The translations under genes were made by a program, and so were the position numbers. From Opitutaceae bacterium (GTDB lineage: Bacteria > Verrucomicrobiota > Verrucomicrobiia > Opitutales > Opitutaceae): a DNA stretch of 45,023 nt. The stretch lies in NCBI GenBank assembly GCA_005792355.1, contig SXSC01000373.1, positions 1-45,023 of the forward strand. Reading direction: 5' to 3'. This document shows positions 41,584-45,023 of the stretch, one piece after another. The notes under the pieces were generated by a model. The model saw only the letters and a program-made list of their open reading frames with translations. It was not told where the DNA came from and did not search any database. Within the stretch, counting starts at the first letter, position 1, and every line of letters starts with the position of its first letter.

Positions 41584-43875
41584 TCAAAACCGGAAACGCG
41601 CAGTCAAATCGATTTGCCGGGCGCGGTTGGGGCGGAAGGATTGGTCGAAGAAGAATTTGTTCGTGATGTTATCCACCCGCAGCGTGAGATCGACCGTCGT
41701 CTTGCGGAACCTGACGGGATAGCCGAGCAGGATGTCGCCGGTCGCCACGTTATTGGCATACACCGGAGCCGACCAGCTGGGGTGCACATGCACCGCGCCC
41801 GCGAAACGAGCGCCAAAGCCGACGTAGGCGCCTTTCACCGGGCCGCCGGTGAAGGTGTATTTGTTCCAGAGATGCATTGTCCACTCCGGGGCGCCGTTGA
41901 GGCGCACGCCGACCTGCCGCAAATCCTGCGCCACGAGCGTGCGGGCTTCCCAGATACGGGAGTAGCCGAAGACCACCTGGTAGTTGCGCATCGGCGTGAT
42001 GACCATTTCGAATTCGGCGCCGCGGGATTTCGCCAGACCAGCGACGTTGTAAAGCGGGGAAACGCCGGTGGACGCCTCGCGCGCGAAGTCACGCAGCGGA
42101 ACGTTGGACTGCTCGATCTCGTAGATCGACGCCGATCCGGAGATCTTGCTGTCGAACAGGTCGACCTTCACGCCGTACTCGGAGTTCTTCTCCTCGGTGG
42201 GATTGACGATTTTTCCGAAGCCATCGGCGATGAAGTTTGGCCGGAAACTTTCCCCGTAAGTGCCAAAGACCGAAACCGTGTCCACGCCCGGAACCCGGAC
42301 GACCGCGCCATACTGGGGCGTGAATTTCTTGGAGATGAGCGTGCCCTGCTTGGCCTTGGTCTGGCGGCCGCCCATGAAGAGAAAGAGCCGCTCGTCGAAT
42401 GCGTTCATCTGATCGACGAAGTAGTAGGCGTTGTCGCGCCCGACCGTGTGGGGCGCGGCGAAGTTGAAGCCGTTCGGGTTCACCCTACGCACGTCGTCCA
42501 CGATGAGCTGATTGCCACCGGTGCGAGGATTGTAGATCGTCGCGCTGCCGTTTAGCACCAGCGTGCGGGAGCGCACTTCACGATGTTCGAAACCGACGAG
42601 CGTGCGGTGATTGAGCCCGAAGGTGCTGAAGCGGGAGACCGCCTCGTGCATCGTGTCGAAGTGGTTGTTGTTCACGTTGCCCATCTGGGGGCGGTCGGCG
42701 ATGGCGAGGCCGCCGATGTTGGCGACGGGGCGAAAGGTGGACTGGCGCGCGTAAGTGAAGTGCTCGCGATAATTGTAGTAGAAGCTGCGCCAGTTCAGCC
42801 ACGGGGCGAATTCATAGCGCACCTCGGTGAGAAACGTGTCGCGATCACGCCGCTCGTAGGCCTGTGAACCCTGAATGTTGGCGCGGAAGCCGCGCGGATA
42901 CATCAGCTCGTTTACGTTGACGACTTCCGTCGGGACATTGGGACCGAAGCCCGGTGTGCGTGTCAGCCAGGCTGCGGTGGTCTCACCGACCTGCGGCGAG
43001 GCGGCGGGGCGAGCGACGCCACGCGCATCGTAGAGGCGATCGGCTTCCTGTTGGGCGGCGAGAAACGCGGGGTTGGTGAACGTCAGATGCTGCTCCGGGT
43101 ATTGGTCGCGTTTCACCTGCTCGAAATTGAGCGTGATCGAGAGTTTGTTCACGGGCCGGAGTTCGAGCGCGGCCTGGATGACGTCGTCCTCGACATGGTT
43201 CAGGTCCACCCAGCCATCGCGGTCGAGCTTCGTATAGGAGAGGAGGTAGGCCACTTTCTTGTCGAGCAAGGGCCCGGTGGTGCGAAACTGGCCGAGCTTC
43301 CGCTGGAACGATCCGAAGCTCACGTCGACATCCGAACCGGCGGTGAATTTCGGCTTGCGCGAGATCAGATTCACCACGCCGCCGGCGCTGGCGCGGCCCT
43401 GGAGCACGGAGACAGGGCCCTTGATGATTTCGATGCGCTCGACGTTGTAGGTCATGAAATCGCCGGAACCGCCGCCATTGGCCTCGGCGCCGTCGTTCTT
43501 CAGCACGGAAGTGAAACCGCGGCCGAACACCTGCTGGTAATCGGTGGACGTGCCCGGCACGAAACGAAGGGCCTCGCGCAGTTCGGTGAGATTTTTGTCC
43601 TTCAGGAAATCTTCGGTGAGAATGGAGATGCTCAGCGGCGTGTTGATGATCGCTTCGCCGGAGCCGGTGGCGGTAATCGAGTTGGTGGCGCGATAGCCGT
43701 AATCTTTCTTGCTCTCGACCGAAAAGGGACTGAGCACGACCGCTTCCCCGGTCGGCTTGGCGGGCGCGGCGGGAGCTGGCGCAGTCTGCGCCGGAAGCAG
43801 ACTCGATGAGAACGATGCGAGCAGGACAAAGGCGAGGCCGTGGCTTCGCCGCAGGAGCGGGATTTGGGTGGGCAT
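41584..43875 (-). CDS. TonB-dependent receptor (plug and barrel, verrucomicrobial type)
   Basis: The 763-residue outer-membrane protein has a signal peptide (about 1-30), an Ala/Pro-rich spacer, the TonB-box region EAVVLSPFSVESKKDYGYRA typical of Opitutaceae receptors, a plug domain (about 75-190, with NVERIEIIKGPVSVLQGRASAGGVVNLISR split across its end), and a barrel ending in ARFRF. ATG at 43875 is preferred to the one at 43911, since it places the signal peptide at the very start; no good Shine-Dalgarno exists for either. It heads the long operon and probably brings the sulfated oligosaccharide across the outer membrane. The regulator gene just upstream (44008-44871) is the likely controller. 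Confidence 0.9.
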   Translation of the reverse strand: MPTQIPLLRRSHGLAFVLLASFSSSLLPAQTAPAPAAPAKPTGEAVVLSPFSVESKKDYGYRATNSITATGSGEAIINTPLSISILTEDFLKDKNLTELREALRFVPGTSTDYQQVFGRGFTSVLKNDGAEANGGGSGDFMTYNVERIEIIKGPVSVLQGRASAGGVVNLISRKPKFTAGSDVDVSFGSFQRKLGQFRTTGPLLDKKVAYLLSYTKLDRDGWVDLNHVEDDVIQAALELRPVNKLSITLNFEQVKRDQYPEQHLTFTNPAFLAAQQEADRLYDARGVARPAASPQVGETTAAWLTRTPGFGPNVPTEVVNVNELMYPRGFRANIQGSQAYERRDRDTFLTEVRYEFAPWLNWRSFYYNYREHFTYARQSTFRPVANIGGLAIADRPQMGNVNNNHFDTMHEAVSRFSTFGLNHRTLVGFEHREVRSRTLVLNGSATIYNPRTGGNQLIVDDVRRVNPNGFNFAAPHTVGRDNAYYFVDQMNAFDERLFLFMGGRQTKAKQGTLISKKFTPQYGAVVRVPGVDTVSVFGTYGESFRPNFIADGFGKIVNPTEEKNSEYGVKVDLFDSKISGSASIYEIEQSNVPLRDFAREASTGVSPLYNVAGLAKSRGAEFEMVITPMRNYQVVFGYSRIWEARTLVAQDLRQVGVRLNGAPEWTMHLWNKYTFTGGPVKGAYVGFGARFAGAVHVHPSWSAPVYANNVATGDILLGYPVRFRKTTVDLTLRVDNITNKFFFDQSFRPNRARQIDLTARFRF

Positions 43876-44007
43876 GATGGGGAGGAATGGTTCCCCATCA
43901 CCTTCGCACACCTTGACCTCAAAGCGTTAGTCGGTTTCCGAGGGTGGTCTGGTTGGAATCCGACCGGACTATCCCCGCGGCCGTCGCCCCGGAGCCCTCA
44001 CCGAGGC
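43876..44007 (-). promoter_or_regulatory. Probable promoter region of the TonB-receptor/sulfatase/GH38 operon
   Basis: This 132-bp gap lies between the PocR-AraC stop and the TonB-receptor start, on the same strand. It holds no gene. It is the only likely place for the promoter of the nine-gene run, but no motif stands out. Confidence 0.4.
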
Positions 44008-44871
44008 CTACATCACCAGGCGGTTCGGATCGACGCGCCCTTCGGAAAACTTCGGGTTGAACGGGCGAACGTTGCTGTATTCGAAAGCCGAGAAGGCGCG
44101 CGGCAAGGTGTCCTTGGCCTGCACGGCGGCGCGAAACGCCTGCGGCGAAAGGCCGACCAGCTTGCGGAAGATTTTCCCGAAATGACTCTGATCGGAAAAA
44201 CCGACGAGGTGACCTACCTCGCCGATGCCGAACCGCTCGGTCTGCAGCAGCCGCCGCGCGTGGTCCACGCGGATGCGGTGCAGATACTCAATCACGCCGA
44301 AACCCACAGTGCGTTTGAAAACCCGACTGAGATAGTCGGCATTGCACTTGTGTTGCGCGGCGAGATCGGCGACGCGGATCTCCCCGGCGTAGTGGCGGTT
44401 GATGTGGGTAATCACGCCGCGCACGAGAGACGACATCGCGCCGTTCCACGTCGAGAACTGGGCGCCCGCCCGCGTGCGGTAGCGGCCGACGGGGATGCCG
44501 ATGCTCTCGACGATGCACCGTGCGAGATCGGTGACAAGATCGAGCCGGCGCCAGAGCACCGGCAATTCTTCGGCGTCGCTGCGCGGCGTGCGCTCGAACG
44601 CCGCCAGGTAGGCGGCCTCGTCGAAGCCGTGCCGCCGGCAGAACGTGCGGATGCGGCGGCGCCCGGCCTCCTCCGTGCCGGTGAGCACAAAGGAGCCGTA
44701 GTAGAAGACGCCGAGCACCATGTCCTGAAATACGAGCGGCTTCACGAGGTCGGTGAGACCGAGATGGCACTGCCCGACGAAACCCTGCTTTCGACGGATC
44801 GCGACGCGGTTGGCGGCCATCTTGTTCCGCACGCAGTGCTGGTGGGAATCCGGGTTGGCCTTCGCAAACAT
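44008..44871 (-). CDS. AraC-family regulator with PocR-like sensing domain, N-terminus probably incomplete
   Basis: From ATG 44871 the product has 287 residues: a PocR-type ligand/redox domain (HQHCVRNKMAANR then GFVGQCHLGLTDLVKPLVFQDMVLGVFYYG, with Cys 13, Cys 35 and His 36) and a C-terminal AraC double helix-turn-helix (about 160-255, HKCNADYLSRVFKRTVGFG and IGEVGHLVGFSDQSHFGKIF). Coding character continues upstream of this ATG in the same frame (VEDELAFYTCRFC just before it), including a further Cys pair typical of PocR domains, up to a stop at 44952, but that stretch contains no ATG, GTG or TTG. A frameshift, a rare start codon (CTG at 44898) or damage to the 5' end could explain this. 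It probably controls the adjacent TonB-receptor operon. Confidence 0.82.
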   Translation of the reverse strand: MFAKANPDSHQHCVRNKMAANRVAIRRKQGFVGQCHLGLTDLVKPLVFQDMVLGVFYYGSFVLTGTEEAGRRRIRTFCRRHGFDEAAYLAAFERTPRSDAEELPVLWRRLDLVTDLARCIVESIGIPVGRYRTRAGAQFSTWNGAMSSLVRGVITHINRHYAGEIRVADLAAQHKCNADYLSRVFKRTVGFGVIEYLHRIRVDHARRLLQTERFGIGEVGHLVGFSDQSHFGKIFRKLVGLSPQAFRAAVQAKDTLPRAFSAFEYSNVRPFNPKFSEGRVDPNRLVM

Positions 44872-44932
44872 GCAGAACCGGCAGGTGTAGAACGCCAGTT
44901 CATCTTCGACAGCGGCGCCAACTAGAACCCGA

Positions 44933-44956
44933 CACGTAAGTATCTGGTTTTACGTG
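44933..44956. repeat. 7-bp perfect inverted repeat upstream of the PocR-AraC gene
   Basis: CACGTAA (44933-44939) faces TTACGTG (44950-44956) across 10 bases. It could be an operator half-site pair, a weak terminator, or part of a mobile element edge. The rest of 44957-45023 shows no feature. Confidence 0.35.
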
Positions 44957-45023
44957 GGCGCCGGCCTGCGTGAGCGGTAGTGCTTGGGGCCTTTACGCAG
45001 ACCCCATGATCACCCCGGCTCAA

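Overview
The window looks like a chromosomal segment of a high-GC Verrucomicrobiota bacterium, most likely of the Opitutaceae. This is inferred from gene content: four sulfatases, planctomycete/verrucomicrobial-type c-type cytochrome proteins (PSCyt1-DUF1549-DUF1553, PVC-type heme-binding dehydrogenase), a Tat-exported DUF1501 protein, a 3-keto-disaccharide hydrolase (DUF1080) domain, large TonB-dependent receptors and AraC regulators. Shine-Dalgarno sequences are weak or absent before most genes. Adjacent genes often overlap as ATGA or GTGA, so translational coupling is common.

Layout. (1) 1-1642, minus strand: the start of an insertion-sequence OrfA runs off the left edge. The IS has cut off the 3' end of an AbiEii-type toxin gene, which is preceded by its AbiEi antitoxin gene. 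(2) 1815-7708, minus: a sulfatase and a 1488-residue multidomain heme protein. A 500-bp spacer upstream (7709-8211) holds two foldback repeats. (3) 8212-9413, minus: a Dabb-family protein and a PEP-hydrolase-family TIM barrel. (4) 9661-11828, minus: an OmpR-type response regulator and its histidine kinase. (5) 11938-20237, plus and divergent from the two-component system: a YHYH-PEBP fusion, a small secreted beta protein, an SMP-30/Kelch double propeller, a sulfatase-like protein lacking a canonical metal-site Asp pair, and a metallophosphatase. (6) 20366-23338, minus: a TonB-dependent receptor. (7) 23637-26852, minus: a sulfatase, a Gfo/Idh/MocA dehydrogenase and an SDR, divergent from an AraC regulator (26916-27755, plus). 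(8) 27780-43875, minus: a nine-gene run of TonB receptor, PSCyt1/DUF1549/DUF1553, sulfatase, DUF1501, GH38-like glycosidase, FAD oxidoreductase, MFS transporter and a second FAD oxidoreductase; counting the PocR-AraC regulator (44008-44871) just upstream, this makes nine genes in one direction.

How the genes may work together. Regions 2, 6, 7 and 8 read as glycan-use loci for a sulfated sugar polymer: receptors import oligomers, secreted sulfatases and a GH38-like enzyme trim them, oxidoreductases modify the sugars, and an ExuT-like MFS porter carries the monomer. Region 4-5 is the least explained and most interesting part. An 18-bp dyad box, GATGAA-NN-TATCTTAATC, occurs in the spacer between the two-component genes and the YHYH operon and again in the spacer before the sulfatase-like/metallophosphatase operon. 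This suggests one regulon of secreted proteins of unknown purpose. Two copies of a ~100-bp repeat, 14 kb apart and about 88% identical, sit just upstream of a Dabb gene and a TonB-receptor gene. No tRNA, rRNA or CRISPR array was seen.
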